From an uncultured Ferrovum sp. (GTDB taxonomy: Bacteria; Pseudomonadota; Gammaproteobacteria; Burkholderiales; Ferrovaceae), in assembly GCA_903893215.1 (NCBI GenBank), contig CAITLJ010000015.1:1-64000 (forward strand): a stretch of DNA of 64,000 nt, in the 5' to 3' direction. The translations under genes were made by a program, and so were the position numbers. Position 1 is the first letter of the stretch; each line of letters opens with the position of its first letter. Shown here in pieces: positions 18,391 through 29,500 of this stretch. Under the pieces are notes generated by a model. The model did no database searches and had not been told where the DNA came from. It saw only the letters and a program-made list of their open reading frames with translations.

Positions 18391-19518
18391 ATGCTTCACA
18401 GAGTGAAAGAGCTGGCCTTGCGGCACCCACTGCTGATCGTTGCTGCAAAACTTGCCTTAAAGCCTTTTCCTGGCGTCTGGGTGCGGGTGCGCGACAAGGT
18501 CCTGACCCAACGCAAAAGTGAAGCCGACCTCGAGCGGGATTTTATCCTCATCCCGTTCGCGACCTTCGATTTGCTGTACGCCAAGGCACCCCTCGAAGAC
18601 CGACGGGGCATCGGTCGAGTCGCTCGGGAGCTGCTCAGCCAGCTGAAATTGAGCAGCGCGGAACTCAACGCGGACTGCCTACTGGCCGAAAACAGGAAGC
18701 AAATCCCGTTCTACAGCAGTATTCATTTCTGCCCTGATCAACTGCTCCCAAACTCCATCGTGATGATCCACGATGTGACGCCATTGATGGTACCGGAATG
18801 TTTTCCGCCACCCGCGTTGAGCGAGTGGTATGAGCGCTTTGCTCCCATCGCACATCAGGCAGCATGCATCGTGAGCGGCAGTCATTCTGCCGCTGCAGAT
18901 ATTGCCTCGAAACTGGGGCTCGAGCAAGACAGCATCCAGGTGATTTACAACGGTGTTGTCGCCTTCCGCGAAGACCCAGAATTCTCGATGGCTTTACCCG
19001 CTGAGAAATTCGTGCTGTTTCTGGGCGCAAACGAGCAATACAAAAACCTGGATGTACTCGTACGTGCGCTGCGCATGCACGGGCAGCATGATGTGCATCT
19101 TGTGTTGGTCGGAGACCGGCACAACGCCGAGTCCTATGTGGCAGAGCCCGAAGTTCGCGCAAAGATTCATTGCGTTGGACGGTTGCGCGATGACGAGGTG
19201 AGCTATCTGATGCGCCATTCTCTGGCCCTCGTTTTCCCGAGCCTGTACGAAGGGTTTGGCTTGCCTCCAATGGAAGCGGCATTACTTGGCGTGCCCTCCA
19301 TCTGTAGCCGCAGACCAGCGATGACGGAACTGTTGGAGGAGGGCGTGATTTTTTGTGATCCGCATGTTCCTTCAGAGTGGCGACGCGCTATGGATCGAGT
19401 GGCGAGCGATGACCAGTTGGTAACAGCCGTACGCCGCCTCGCAGTAAAAATTCAGCGAAACTTCAACTGGGCCGCTGTGGCGGACAAGCTGACCAAGATC
19501 GCTGATCAACTACCGTGA
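18391..19518 (+). CDS. Family 4 (group 1) glycosyltransferase
   Basis: 375 residues from the ATG at 18391, preceded by TCAGGG; the frame is open upstream to a TTG at 18247 and an ATG at 18349 is also possible. The C-terminal GT-B half shows FVLFLGANEQYKNLDVLVRA and the acidic donor-binding E-x7-E in LYEGFGLPPMEAALLG. N-terminal DRRGIGRVARELLSQL resembles mannosyl/rhamnosyl transferases of O-antigen clusters. No membrane segment, so the enzyme acts at the inner face of the membrane. Sugar and linkage unknown. Confidence 0.85.
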   Translation: MLHRVKELALRHPLLIVAAKLALKPFPGVWVRVRDKVLTQRKSEADLERDFILIPFATFDLLYAKAPLEDRRGIGRVARELLSQLKLSSAELNADCLLAENRKQIPFYSSIHFCPDQLLPNSIVMIHDVTPLMVPECFPPPALSEWYERFAPIAHQAACIVSGSHSAAADIASKLGLEQDSIQVIYNGVVAFREDPEFSMALPAEKFVLFLGANEQYKNLDVLVRALRMHGQHDVHLVLVGDRHNAESYVAEPEVRAKIHCVGRLRDDEVSYLMRHSLALVFPSLYEGFGLPPMEAALLGVPSICSRRPAMTELLEEGVIFCDPHVPSEWRRAMDRVASDDQLVTAVRRLAVKIQRNFNWAAVADKLTKIADQLP

Positions 19519-19589
19519 GGCATTGATTGAGCACAATTTGGTGTGGTTTCGGCTGTTAGATAAGACTTCTGCGCGGTGAGCGCTTCAGA

Positions 19590-20300
19590 CTATGTGGTTG
19601 CTACGATTCGGCCATGTTCCATCTGAATCGTTCGGTTGCATGTTTTGTTGACGAGATCCGGCGAATGCGTAGCCAGCACCAAAATTGAGGCGCCTTCCAC
19701 CAGCCCGCTCAGCCGTTTTGAGGCTTTCTCGGAAAAATTGGCATCTCCTACAGCCAACCACTCGTCCATGAGGATGATGTCGCGCTGCACGCTGGTCGAC
19801 ACGGCGAAAGCTAACCTGACTTGCATACCGCTTGAATAAGTACGCACAGGCAGGTTGAGAAAATGGCCGATATCCGCGAACGCCGCAATCTGGTCAAAGT
19901 GCGCCTCGATTTCGGCTCGTGTCATTCCCATCAAGGTTCCGCGCAAAAAGATATTTTCGACGCCTGTAGCCTCCATCTCCATGCCGAGCGATATATCCAG
20001 TAGCGAGGTCATGCTTCCCTCAACTCGCAGATATCCAGAGGTCGGCGCGTAAACACCTGCCAGAGCCCTTAACAAAGTCGTTTTACCACTCCCGTTGTGG
20101 CCCAGCAGCGCCACTCGCTCCCCCGGTTTGATGCTGAAATCAAGGTTGTCGAGCGCAGTCACGACGACATAGTTTCCAGCGTCTGCAGCAATACGGCCCC
20201 CCGTCGCAGCCTTCATTACTAGCTTTTTCAGAGACCGATGGGACGAGTTCATGATGGGAAACTCTACTTTCATTCCGCGGGCTTCAATCGATGCACTCAT
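19590..20300 (-). CDS. wzt: Polysaccharide ABC exporter, ATPase
   Basis: 236 residues from the ATG at 20300, which lies 4 bp past the permease stop; upstream codons overlap that gene. Walker A LLGHNGSGKTTLLRAL, signature region YSSGMQVRLAFAVS and Walker B DIILMDEWLAVGD are present. It energises export of a lipid-linked polysaccharide with the Wzm permease. It ends soon after the D-loop/switch region, so it lacks the C-terminal carbohydrate-binding domain that Wzt of E. coli O8/O9a uses to recognise capped chains; in this it resembles KpsT and short Wzt forms. Confidence 0.92.
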   Translation of the reverse strand: MSASIEARGMKVEFPIMNSSHRSLKKLVMKAATGGRIAADAGNYVVVTALDNLDFSIKPGERVALLGHNGSGKTTLLRALAGVYAPTSGYLRVEGSMTSLLDISLGMEMEATGVENIFLRGTLMGMTRAEIEAHFDQIAAFADIGHFLNLPVRTYSSGMQVRLAFAVSTSVQRDIILMDEWLAVGDANFSEKASKRLSGLVEGASILVLATHSPDLVNKTCNRTIQMEHGRIVATT

Positions 20301-20304
20301 GGTG

Positions 20305-21099
20305 TCAGATCCAGTAGGCGATGCGGTGCCTGAAGCGGCCCAGAAGAAGAATATAGGCAGTTCCGGCCAAGCAGATGCTGGCTCCAGTCCAAGCGTAGTC
20401 TTGGATGGTTGGTACACTACCTAGCAATGGGGCGCGCACCACCTCGAACAAATGGTGCAAAGGATTAAGTTCATAAACCCATGGCATGCGCGCCAACGTA
20501 CTCGGTCGCCACATGATGGGTGTGAAGTAATACAGCACATTTACGAGGTTGCTCAGAATTTGCGGCATATCGCGAAAACGCGCACAGAAGATGGCAATCG
20601 GCCCGCTCAGGAACAGTGCGAGAAATGATGCCATCAGTAAGCCGGGCAGGCACAGCAGCGTGGTCCACGTTACATGCTGTCGGGTCAATGCAAGCACCAG
20701 CACAATAATTACAAAATTGTGGGCAAGGATAACTAGATGGCGGAAAAGTATGCGTAACAGGTAAGATGAAAACGGCAACGCCGTTTGCCGGATAATTGCT
20801 TCGAACTGAGTAAAGCCCGTACAGGCTTCAAGAATAACACCCGAGAAAAAGCTCCATATCACCAGACCGATCGAAAAGAATGGCAGGAAATCATGCAGGT
20901 CCTGGTGAAATAGTTCAGCCCATAAAAATCCAAGGGCACCAATCTGCACGCCGGTACTGATGGTAAGCCAAAACGGCCCCAACACTGAGCGACGATAGCG
21001 TTGGCGAATATCCTGCCAGCCCAAATACAGCCAGATTTCACGACGCGTCAATGCTTGCAATAAATCGACCACACCACTCTTGCGCTTATCATTAATCAT
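20305..21099 (-). CDS. wzm: Polysaccharide ABC exporter, permease
   Basis: 264 residues, ABC-2 type membrane protein. IWLYLGWQDIRQRYRRSVLG at the N-terminus is the amphipathic interface segment typical of Wzm/KpsM. Six hydrophobic helices follow, and YFTPIMWRPSTLA is the conserved stretch before the last periplasmic loop. It forms the channel for export of a polysaccharide made on undecaprenyl carrier. Fourth gene of the gmd-rmd-GT-wzm-wzt operon; 35 bp separate it from the GT upstream. Confidence 0.93.
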   Translation of the reverse strand: MINDKRKSGVVDLLQALTRREIWLYLGWQDIRQRYRRSVLGPFWLTISTGVQIGALGFLWAELFHQDLHDFLPFFSIGLVIWSFFSGVILEACTGFTQFEAIIRQTALPFSSYLLRILFRHLVILAHNFVIIVLVLALTRQHVTWTTLLCLPGLLMASFLALFLSGPIAIFCARFRDMPQILSNLVNVLYYFTPIMWRPSTLARMPWVYELNPLHHLFEVVRAPLLGSVPTIQDYAWTGASICLAGTAYILLLGRFRHRIAYWI

Positions 21100-21134
21100 T
21101 GGGTTTGCTTCGGAGGTCGGGTTTTATTTTCATG

Positions 21135-22439
21135 CTAAATTTCAGATATATCTCGAGCCGAACGAAAAGTATCATTAGCGGGATTCCACTTGATCTTCTC
21201 CAATAAACTAATGGCGCTCCCTTGCCAGTCTGGAAACCTGTGCTGCGTTGCGTTTGGTTTTGTTTTTTGTTTGCAGCAAAAGTGATCAATGGCGTTGGCG
21301 AGTTTTTCGGGACTGGATCCATCAAAGAAATTACCCTTGGGGCCAAGCACCTCACGGAAGATCGGAATGTCGCTAGCTAATACTGGCAAGCCAGCATGTT
21401 CAGCTTCTATCAATGGCAGCCCAAAACCTTCGTCTTTTGAGTTTGCCAACAAAAAACCACTCTGGCGATAAAGCGAGGTCAGGAGGTTATCCGAAGCATT
21501 TTGCAGCCAGCGGATGGGGTGGCCCCTTTGTTCAAGTGCGTCTAGTCGCTTAGCGAGTGCTCTTACTTTCCAGCCTTCTTTACCTACGATGGTGAGCGCA
21601 ACAGTTTTGTCTTTTTTCCACAATATTTCAATGGCTTCAAGCGCCTCTTGATAACCTTTGCGAGGTTCAACTGTGCCAACCATCAATATTTGATGGTGGT
21701 GGCTGAACCACGGGTGCTGATCTGTTGAGCAAGAGTTTTTGATCGGCGAGTCACCTAATTCGATACCACAGTAGTTAACAATCACGTCAAGGCGGTCATA
21801 TTTCATGCCTTTCGATAATATATAGCTGCCAAGCTGAGCAGCCACCGTTTGCGATATTGCTATCACTCCCGATAATTCAAGCGCCGCATGTAGCCATGCC
21901 CTGAACTGAATGTCATAAGAAACGGAAAAGTATTCTGGATAGTTTAATGGCAGCAAGTCATAGAGAACCACGTAGACCTTGACTCCTTCATTTATCAGTC
22001 GTCGAAGATAACTACGATTTTTCAGAAGCGCCTGCGGCGCCAGGTCGGCAAGTAGCAGCAGGTCGCCCCGCCGGAACGTTATTAAACAGTCCGTTCCATC
22101 TGCAATCACGAACCCACTGGCGTTGCCAGGAGAACATACTGGCAGAACACGGGTTTCAAGACCCGGTATCGCGCCCAACCCTCTAAGATAACCCCGAGCA
22201 ACCCGTTGGATGCCGGTGGCCATATCTCTTTCCGCAATACTGCTGATGTCGACGAATATCGACGGCGTTCGCGCGGTCATGTCGGACTCTGTATGACTTC
22301 GAGAATTGAAACCAATACAGTAGCTAAGATCAAGAACCCGAGCGTGCATCACACGATACCACCCCAAAAAGGGCAGATCTGCGAAGGCAGTGTGAAGCAC
22401 CGGGAATTGCTTCTTGAGGAAAGCCTTTGGTCGCTGCAT
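21135..22439 (-). CDS. Group 1 glycosyltransferase of the D-rhamnose operon
   Basis: 434 residues from the ATG at 22439, with AAGGA 10-11 nt upstream (a TTG eight codons earlier is possible). SIFVDISSIAERDMATGIQR opens the GT-B fold at about residue 60; MVGTVEPRKGYQEALEAIEI and the donor-site KDEGFGLPLIEAEHAG lie in the C-terminal half. The same VDIS and VGTxEPRK signatures recur in the third domain of the 1241-residue enzyme at 26503, so the two are probably related mannosyl/rhamnosyl transferases. It sits between rmd and wzm, so GDP-D-rhamnose is a likely donor (inference). Confidence 0.87.
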   Translation of the reverse strand: MQRPKAFLKKQFPVLHTAFADLPFLGWYRVMHARVLDLSYCIGFNSRSHTESDMTARTPSIFVDISSIAERDMATGIQRVARGYLRGLGAIPGLETRVLPVCSPGNASGFVIADGTDCLITFRRGDLLLLADLAPQALLKNRSYLRRLINEGVKVYVVLYDLLPLNYPEYFSVSYDIQFRAWLHAALELSGVIAISQTVAAQLGSYILSKGMKYDRLDVIVNYCGIELGDSPIKNSCSTDQHPWFSHHHQILMVGTVEPRKGYQEALEAIEILWKKDKTVALTIVGKEGWKVRALAKRLDALEQRGHPIRWLQNASDNLLTSLYRQSGFLLANSKDEGFGLPLIEAEHAGLPVLASDIPIFREVLGPKGNFFDGSSPEKLANAIDHFCCKQKTKPNATQHRFPDWQGSAISLLEKIKWNPANDTFRSARDISEI

Positions 22440-22469
22440 GAAAGTCAATTCCTTCTGGAGCAAACCATA

Positions 22470-23348
22470 TCAAGCCCCAGGCTCTGGCTGGCGGTAGGTA
22501 TCCACCATCCACCGTAAAGTATTTTCAAGCGTGAATTCTTTGAGCTCACCGATCGCATTCTTCAGTTTTTTTGGCGAGCCTGTGAGACGGTGCACTTCAT
22601 TTGGCCGCACAAATTTCTGGTTTACGCGGATCTCGGGACAATGCCCTGTAATGCGCTGCAGGAGTTGGACCGCATGCATCAGACTATAACCGTGGCCGCT
22701 GGCAATGTTGTAGACTTCGCCATTTTCTGCTTTTGCAAGAAGCGCTGTGTACACGTCGCATACCATCCGCACGTCATTGAATTCACGTTCAACTTCAAGG
22801 TTACCAAGTTCAATAATACCCAGGCGCCTCACAAAAGCATCAACCAGCTTGGGTATGACAAACCGCCTATCATGCCCCGGCCCTGTGTAGTTGAATGGCC
22901 GCGTGATGACAATAGGCAACTTGTCAAGATAAGTCAGAGCCATAAATTCCATGGCCAATTTGCTGTTTGCGTAGTGGTTGAGTGGTCGGGGCCAGTCTGT
23001 TTCGGTAAGTTCGTTGCTGACCAGGCTGTTTCCGTAAACATTCGCGCTGCTTGCCAGAATCACCTTTGCCGGCTGTTCTTCACAAATCTCAAGGGCATCG
23101 AGCAGGTACTGTGTGCCGATTATATTGGTTTCATAAATGTCAACATGCTTCTGATGCGTGACTGAACTGATTCCTGCAAGATGAATGACACCCGCGAATG
23201 GCGACTGCCGCCGAACCTCCTCTTGAAGCTGGCTCTTTTCGAGCAGGTTGGATTCAAGTCCATAAGTCGTCCAACCAGAGGCACGGGCAGCTTTTGCTAG
23301 ATGGTATCCCGTAAAGCCTTTACTGCCAGTGATTAGAAGGCGTTTCAT
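22470..23348 (-). CDS. rmd: GDP-4-keto-6-deoxy-D-mannose reductase (RMD-like)
   Basis: 292 residues, extended SDR. NAD(P) motif GSKGFTGYHLA, VIHLAGISSV, catalytic Tyr-Lys in HYANSKLAMEF, and VITRPFNYTGPGHDRRF. It follows gmd with a one-base overlap (TAATG). Paired with Gmd, the RMD class reduces GDP-4-keto-6-deoxymannose to GDP-D-rhamnose, the precursor of A-band/common-antigen type O-polysaccharide. A GDP-fucose synthase (Fcl) or GDP-6-deoxytalose enzyme is the alternative; the short length and sequence style favour RMD. Confidence 0.82.
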   Translation of the reverse strand: MKRLLITGSKGFTGYHLAKAARASGWTTYGLESNLLEKSQLQEEVRRQSPFAGVIHLAGISSVTHQKHVDIYETNIIGTQYLLDALEICEEQPAKVILASSANVYGNSLVSNELTETDWPRPLNHYANSKLAMEFMALTYLDKLPIVITRPFNYTGPGHDRRFVIPKLVDAFVRRLGIIELGNLEVEREFNDVRMVCDVYTALLAKAENGEVYNIASGHGYSLMHAVQLLQRITGHCPEIRVNQKFVRPNEVHRLTGSPKKLKNAIGELKEFTLENTLRWMVDTYRQPEPGA

Positions 23349-24400
23349 TAAAACGAAACACCGCGTTCGTTACGTTCAAGGTCGGCCTTTACCATCATTT
23401 CACACAGAGCTTCGAGGCTTGTGCTAGCCGACCAGTTCAATACCTGTTTGGCTTTGCTCGCATCTCCGACGAGCAGTTCGACTTCGGCCGGACGATAAAA
23501 CTTAGGGTTTATTCGCACCAAAACCTCATCCGTTCCCGCGCGAACCGCTACTTCATTTTCGGCCTCACCTCTATACTCTACGTCGATATCAGCCGCAGCA
23601 AATGCCATGGTTACAAAGTCGCGTACCGGTACGGTGCGTCCGGTGGCCAGTACAAAGGTATCCGGCTCTTTCACCTGAAGCATTTTCCACATGCCTTCTA
23701 CGTAATCTTTAGCAAATCCCCAATCGCGTTTCGCATCCAGGTTGCCAAGTTCAAGAACATCTAATTTCCCCTGTTTGATCTTGGCGACTGAATCAGTAAT
23801 TTTGCGTGTTACGAACTCGCGGCCGCGTAGCGGTGATTCATGATTGAACAGGATGCCGCTGGCACCAAAAATGCCAAAGCTCTCGCGATAATTGATAGTC
23901 ATCCAATGCGCATAAAGCTTCGCCACTCCATAGGGGCTGCGTGGGTAGAATGGTGTGTCTTCACGTTGAGGAATGGCTTGCACCTTACCAAACATTTCAG
24001 ATGTAGACGCTTGGTAGAACCGTATCTCTGGATTGACGATCCTAATAGACTCTAGTAGGTTGACGGCACCAAGGCCCGTGATTTCAGCTGTTGTGATTGG
24101 CTGATCAAATGAAACACCGACAAAACTTTGTGCGGCCAAGTTGTAAATTTCATCTACGTGATTTTTCTGAAGAAATCTAATCGAAGAGCCCAAATCTGTA
24201 AGGTCGTGCTCAAGAAAAACTAGCTCAGGCTGATTCGCTAGACCCAGTTCTTCCAAGCGCCAAAAATTAACCGAACTTGTCCGCCGATGCGCACAGAACA
24301 CCTTGGTGTAGCCTTTTTCGATCAGCAGTTGGGCAAGATATGCGCCGTCTTGACCGGTAACACCAGTAATGAGTGCAGATTTCAAGTAGGTATTCCTCAT
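23348..24400 (-). CDS. gmd: GDP-mannose 4,6-dehydratase
   Basis: 350 residues from the ATG at 24400; an ATG six codons upstream (24418) overlaps a perfect TATAAT and has no ribosome site, so the later one is preferred. NADP motif [16 protein letters not shown], catalytic Tyr-Lys in [29 protein letters not shown] and [20 protein letters not shown] are all diagnostic. It converts GDP-mannose to GDP-4-keto-6-deoxymannose, first step towards GDP-D-rhamnose or GDP-L-fucose. First gene of the operon; an IS5-family element sits only ~140 bp upstream. Confidence 0.96.
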   Translation of the reverse strand: MRNTYLKSALITGVTGQDGAYLAQLLIEKGYTKVFCAHRRTSSVNFWRLEELGLANQPELVFLEHDLTDLGSSIRFLQKNHVDEIYNLAAQSFVGVSFDQPITTAEITGLGAVNLLESIRIVNPEIRFYQASTSEMFGKVQAIPQREDTPFYPRSPYGVAKLYAHWMTINYRESFGIFGASGILFNHESPLRGREFVTRKITDSVAKIKQGKLDVLELGNLDAKRDWGFAKDYVEGMWKMLQVKEPDTFVLATGRTVPVRDFVTMAFAAADIDVEYRGEAENEVAVRAGTDEVLVRINPKFYRPAEVELLVGDASKAKQVLNWSASTSLEALCEMMVKADLERNERGVSF

Positions 24401-24558
24401 GTCTTCAATGTTTTGCATTATACACTATGGCTAGTGCTCAGACTTGCGCGCGGAGCACTGTGTGATTTGTGACCAAGCTGGGTTCGCGGAAGAGCCGAAT
24501 CTGGGGCGGTTTAGGCAACAATGTGGGCTTGGCCACCAGCTGCCTTTTCTACTGTTAG

Positions 24559-25772
24559 GGAAAGTCTGAACAAGCCCGCGCGGAGCGCGGGCTGACGGGT
24601 AAGATACAAGCATTGACACTGCCGACGGGGCGCCGCGTCCGATGACCGACCAGATGAGCTTCTCGGACGCCGAGTTCGAGGGGAAACGGAAGAAGACACG
24701 GCGGGAGATCTTCCTTGCCGAGATGGCCCAGGTGATTCCCTGGTCGCAGATCGAGGCCGTCATCGAACCGGTTTATCCCAAGCCCGGTAAGGGCCGTCGT
24801 CTCTATCCGCTGCAGACCATGTTGCGCATCCACTTCATGCAGCAGTGGCATAACATGTCCGATCCGGCGATGGAAGAAGCGTTCAACGACAGCACGGCGA
24901 TGCGCAAATTTGCGGGGCTGTCGCTGACGCACGGCGCGATTCCGGACGAGACCACCATCCTCAATTTCCGTCACCTGCCCGAGCGTAACGGACTGACTCA
25001 GCAGATCCTGCTGGCGGTGAATGCCTATCTTGGCGAGAAGGGCCTGCTGCTGCGTCACGGCTCCATTGTCGATGCGACCATCATCGACGCGCCGAGCTCG
25101 ACGAAGAACGGGGCGGGTGAACGGGACCCCGACATGCACCAGACCAAGAAGGGCAACGAGTGGAAATTCGGCATGAAGGCACACATCGGCGTCGATGCGG
25201 AATCTGGCCTGGTCCTCACGGTGGTGGCGACAGCAGCGAACGTATCTGATGTCACGCAGGCCCACGCGCTGCTACGCAAAGGCGACGAGGTCGCCTGGGT
25301 GGACTCCGGCTACCGCGGCGTCGCGAAGCGGCAAGAACTGCAGGGCGTGGACATCCAGCGGCACATTGCCATGCAATCCGGCGACGCAGTTGGCTGGACA
25401 AGCAGAGCCTTTTGGGCGCGATGCTCGACAAGATCGAGAAGCTCAAGGCCGGAGTGCACGCCAAGGTCGAGCATCCCTTTCGAGTGATCAAGCAACATTT
25501 CGGCTTCAGGAAGGCGCGCTACCGCGGCCTGACCAAGAACGCCGCCAAGCTGAACACGATGTTCGCGTTGTCGAATCTTTGGATGGTGAGGCGACAGCTG
25601 ATAGCGATGGGATGATTCCGTTCGGCTTACGGAGAACCGGCAGAAATCGCCCGAAAACCGGGCTCCACGGCGCATTCGGAGGCGCTCAGATGAAGGGTTA
25701 GGAGAAAGCTCGCTTCGAAGAAATTCCACCGTTCCTATCGCGCCAGGTTACGCCGGGCTGTTCAGACTTTCC
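24559..25772 (+). mobile_element. IS5-family insertion sequence, full length, transposase frameshifted
   Basis: 1214 bp. Terminal inverted repeats GGAAAGTCTGAACA are present at both ends, flanked by direct repeats TTAG (24555-24558 and 25773-25776), the YTAR target used by the IS5 family. A GC-rich hairpin (CCCGCGCGGAGCGCGGG) follows the left repeat. The same left end occurs again, truncated, at 30235. Confidence 0.93.
24642..25615 (+). pseudogene. IS5-family transposase, frameshifted
   Basis: DDE transposase. Frame 1 (24642 to about 25383) holds GSIVDATIIDAPSSTKN with the first Asp and AWVDSGYRGVAKRQEL with the second. After HIAMQSGD, near 25383, the homologous sequence moves to another frame (LLGAMLDKIEKLKAG, then KVEHPFRVIKQHFGF with the catalytic Glu) and ends at 25615. 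A small deletion therefore separates the third catalytic residue, and this copy cannot make its own transposase unless frameshifting occurs. Confidence 0.9.
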
Positions 25773-25810
25773 TTAGCGTAGACTTGTAGCGTTGGGCGGA
25801 AAAGCGGTTA

Positions 25811-26070
25811 ATCGAGATTGAATACATCCAGCCAAGGCAGCCGCAGCAAAATGCCTATATCGAAAATTCAACAGGACGGTTCGGTACGAATGACTGGCTT
25901 ATTACCACTGCGACAGTATTACAGAAGTGCAGGACTTCGCCACCAACTGCATGGGGTCATACAATTACGAGCGCCCGAACATGGTCATGGGCGGCATCAC
26001 CCCGAAACAGCGGTTGTCCATGGCCGCGTAAGTCTACTTCTGGACTTACCAGAAAAGGGAGAGTTACCGG
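25811..26070 (+). pseudogene. IS3-family transposase (OrfB) 3' remnant
   Basis: Pieces of the integrase-core C-terminus: IEYIQPRQPQQNAYIE, a frameshift, RTVRYE, a stop, then LAYYHCDSITEVQDFAT and NYERPNMVMGGITPKQRLS ending at 26031. These match the standard end of IS3-group OrfB. The right end of the element probably lies in the next ~40 bp. It is degenerate and was next to, or cut by, the IS5 insertion. Confidence 0.8.
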
Positions 26071-26153
26071 TGCTTCTTGCTGGGTCAAATTCGAATACCA
26101 ATGATTTTGCGCGGGTTAATGCGCGATTCTTGTTTTGCTTATATTTTTAATAT

Positions 26154-26498
26154 ATGATAAATTTAAATTGGGTAAAGCGTCAATTACATCTGCTTCGTCA
26201 GGATGGCTTGAAATTCAGAATTAAAGTTGGCATAAAAAAAATTCTACGAAAATTGATTCGGTCGGCAATGACGCACGCTAAGATCAAATTTTTAGGTAAA
26301 AAACTAGGCATTAAGATTGGAATTGCCGATCAACTCAAATTGTTTATTTTAAGGATAACAGGCCCCGATGAAGTCTCTGGTCTTTCGGGTCTAGGTGAAA
26401 GTGGCTCAGAAGATGATCATTCGTTACCTCTTGGCATGCACGCCGAAATGATCTGCAAGCGTCTTCGCTTTTCAGTTGAAACAAAAAAACACAGTTAA
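26154..26498 (+). CDS. Small basic hypothetical protein before the large GT
   Basis: 114 residues, very rich in Lys/Arg in the first 60 (RIKVGIKKILRKLIRSAM), with an amphipathic pattern and a short acidic patch (GESGSEDDHS). No domain recognised. AT-rich like the next gene, whose ATG follows 4 bp after this stop, so the two are likely co-translated. It could be a small partner of the glycosyltransferase, a membrane-surface anchor, or the truncated end of a gene lost at the IS junction. The start codon has no strong ribosome site. Confidence 0.5.
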   Translation: MINLNWVKRQLHLLRQDGLKFRIKVGIKKILRKLIRSAMTHAKIKFLGKKLGIKIGIADQLKLFILRITGPDEVSGLSGLGESGSEDDHSLPLGMHAEMICKRLRFSVETKKHS

Positions 26499-26502
26499 AA
26501 CT

Positions 26503-29500
26503 ATGCGTCTACTTATAGATCTTCAGGGTGCTCAATCTGTGGGCAGTCGTTTGCGTGGTATCGGTCAATATACGCTTAGCTTTGCGCAAGCAGTTGTTCG
26601 GAACAGGCGTGATCATGATGTACTAATTGCATTAAATGGGTCTTTTCCAGATACAATCGAGCCCATCAAGGCGGCATTTGAGGGCTTGCTTCCACAGAAA
26701 AATATACATGTGTGGACGGTACCTACAGCAATTCGTGATTGTGAGCCCCAGAATCATGCGCGTCGCAATGCAGCCGAACTCATCCGCGAGGCGTTCCTAG
26801 CGAGCTTAAAACCTGATGTGATCCACGTCAGTAGCTTATTTGAGGGTTTTTCAGACGATTCGGTAACTAGTATTGGTCGTTTTGATTGTGTGACTCCGGT
26901 GTCGGTGACGCATTACGATCTGATTCCGTTTATTCATCGCGAGATCTACTTGCGGAATCCAGCAATAGAGCGTTGGTACATGGAGAAAATAGAACATCTT
27001 CGCCGTGCGAACAAATTACTTTCTATTTCCACTGCGTCAAGTCATGAAGCTATAGATCATCTAAATTTCACACCCTTTGACGTAGTGGTTGTAGGGACTG
27101 ACTGTGACGCCTTTTTTAAGCCAGTAAAGGTTGGTTTATCACATCGGGAGTATCTGAAAATAACCTATGGTGTTCATGGTCATTTTGTTATGTACACCGG
27201 CGGCATTGATCACCGTAAGAACCTAGACAGACTTATCCAAGCTTATGCTTTGATCGCTCCGGCATTGCGCGCAACACAACAATTGGTTATTGTCTGTGCA
27301 ATAAAATCAACTGAGCGCGATCACCTGTTACACATCGCTCACCTTGCGGGGTTGGAATGTGACGAAATTGTATTTACAGGGTATGTGCCCATCGAGGATC
27401 TGCTTCTTCTTTACAACGCATGTACTGTTTTCGCTTTTCCTTCCTGGCATGAGGGCTTTGGTATGCCAGCGCTCGAAGCCATGAGATGCGGCAAGGCTGT
27501 AATTGTAAGCAATCTTTCCGCTCTTCCAGAGGTTGTTGGGTGCTCTGAAGCGCTATTCGATCCGTTTGATATAAATGCGATTGCAAGGAAGATAGAGCAG
27601 GTTCTCATAGAGCCCGACTTCAGGGAAAAACTCGAGAGGCAAGGTGCCGTTCAGGCAAAGGGTTTCAATTGGGATAATATTGCACTTAATGCCTGGAACG
27701 CTTGGAGTAATTTAAACCCAGTCCAAAAGCCATTAAATTCAGGTTTGGGGCGACGCCCGCGGCTTGCTTACGTGTCACCATTGCCTCCTGAACGTACTGG
27801 CATTGCCGACTACAGTGCCGATCTTATTTCGGCACTTAGCCGCTGGTATGACATTGACGTTATTGTTAATCAGCGTGTTGTTCTCGGCAACGTTGATCAA
27901 AATATCTATCAAATTCTTAGCGTTTCGGAATTTCGATCTATGGCTCATAGTTACGAGCGAGTTATTTATCAATTCGGGAATTCTGAATTTCATCATCATA
28001 TGTTCGATCTGCTTGAACAGATTCCGGGTGTAGTGGTCCTGCATGATTTTTTTCTGTCGGGTATCCAGAGTTACCGTGCTGCATTTGGAGAGAGCCCGAA
28101 TGTCTGGGTCCAGGCATTGCAGTCTAGCCATGGTTATTTAGCAGTTAAGCAGCGTTATGCCGAAGCGGATATTGCAGATGTTGTTTGGCGGTATCCGGCC
28201 AACTTGCCAGTATTACAAGCTGCAACTGGTGTAATTGTTCATAGTGATTTTTCTCGAAATCTTGCGCGATGTTGGTATGGTTCGAGCGCGGGGAAGGAGT
28301 GGGCTGTTATTCCGCTCCTGCGCCGCCCGGCACTACTCCTGGATCGCACCGAGGTGCGAAAAAAGTTGGGTGTGGGTTTAAGTGACGTGCTCGTATGTTC
28401 TTTCGGGCATCTAGCTCCGACTAAGCTTAACCATCGCCTAGTGAATGCTTGGTGCGACTCATTCTTTACTAGTTCATCTAATGTTTACCTAATATTTGTT
28501 GGCGAATGTCCTCCCGGCGAATACAGGGAGAAATTGCTGCGTTCAATTTCTTCAAACGATGCGGCGTCACGTATTCGTATCACTGGATGGGTTGATGCTG
28601 AAACATACAATTTGTATCTCGCTGCCGCAGATATTGGTGTTCAACTCCGGACCTTATCTCGGGGAGAAACTTCAGGAGCGATTTTAGATTGCATGAATCA
28701 CGCTATCGTTACTGTGGTTAACGCTCATGGAAGTATGGTCGATATTGACCCCAATGCGGCTTGGGTCCTTTCTGATGAGTTTACAGATGAAGAACTTATT
28801 AACGCGCTCACGGTACTGGTCAACGATGATAGCCAACGAAAGGCCATTGGTGCTTACGCTCAACGACTTGTTCGCGAGAGGCATTCTCCAGACTACTGTG
28901 CTGAAAAATATAGAGATGCTGTTGAAGGATTTTATAGTCACGCAGAAGGAGGGCTGGAAGGGCTATTAAAAAAATTAAATCGAAATCCTTTGCAAGAATC
29001 TGAGCTACCGTCGCTAGCTACGATTCTATCCAATAATTTTCCGCCAGCGGTAGGCCTACCTAAATTATTGATTGATGTTTCAGGGTTAGTTCAACGGGAT
29101 GCTAAGAGTGAAATCCAGCAAGCTGTGCAGAAAATCGTATTGGAGTGGTTGAATCACCCACCCGCTGGTTTTATGGTCGAGCCAGTTTATTCGACTGCAG
29201 AGATTTCAAGTTACAGATATGCTCGACGTTGGACTTGCGGTATCATGGCGATTCCCGATGATTGGTCCAGTGATGAAATTGTAGAAGCGTCTGCGGGTGA
29301 CATTTTCTTAGGGCTCGACCTGCAACTTCAAGTTGTATTCGCTCGAGGTAATTATTTAAAAAACTTGCAATCGAGGGGAGTTGATTTATTTTTTTTAGTG
29401 TGTGATTCGCTGTATGTGCAGTTGCCTCAGGCGTTCAATGCCGGGGCCGCAGATGCCCGCAAGCAATTGCTGGAAGTTATCACTGGATTGGGAGGTGTGG

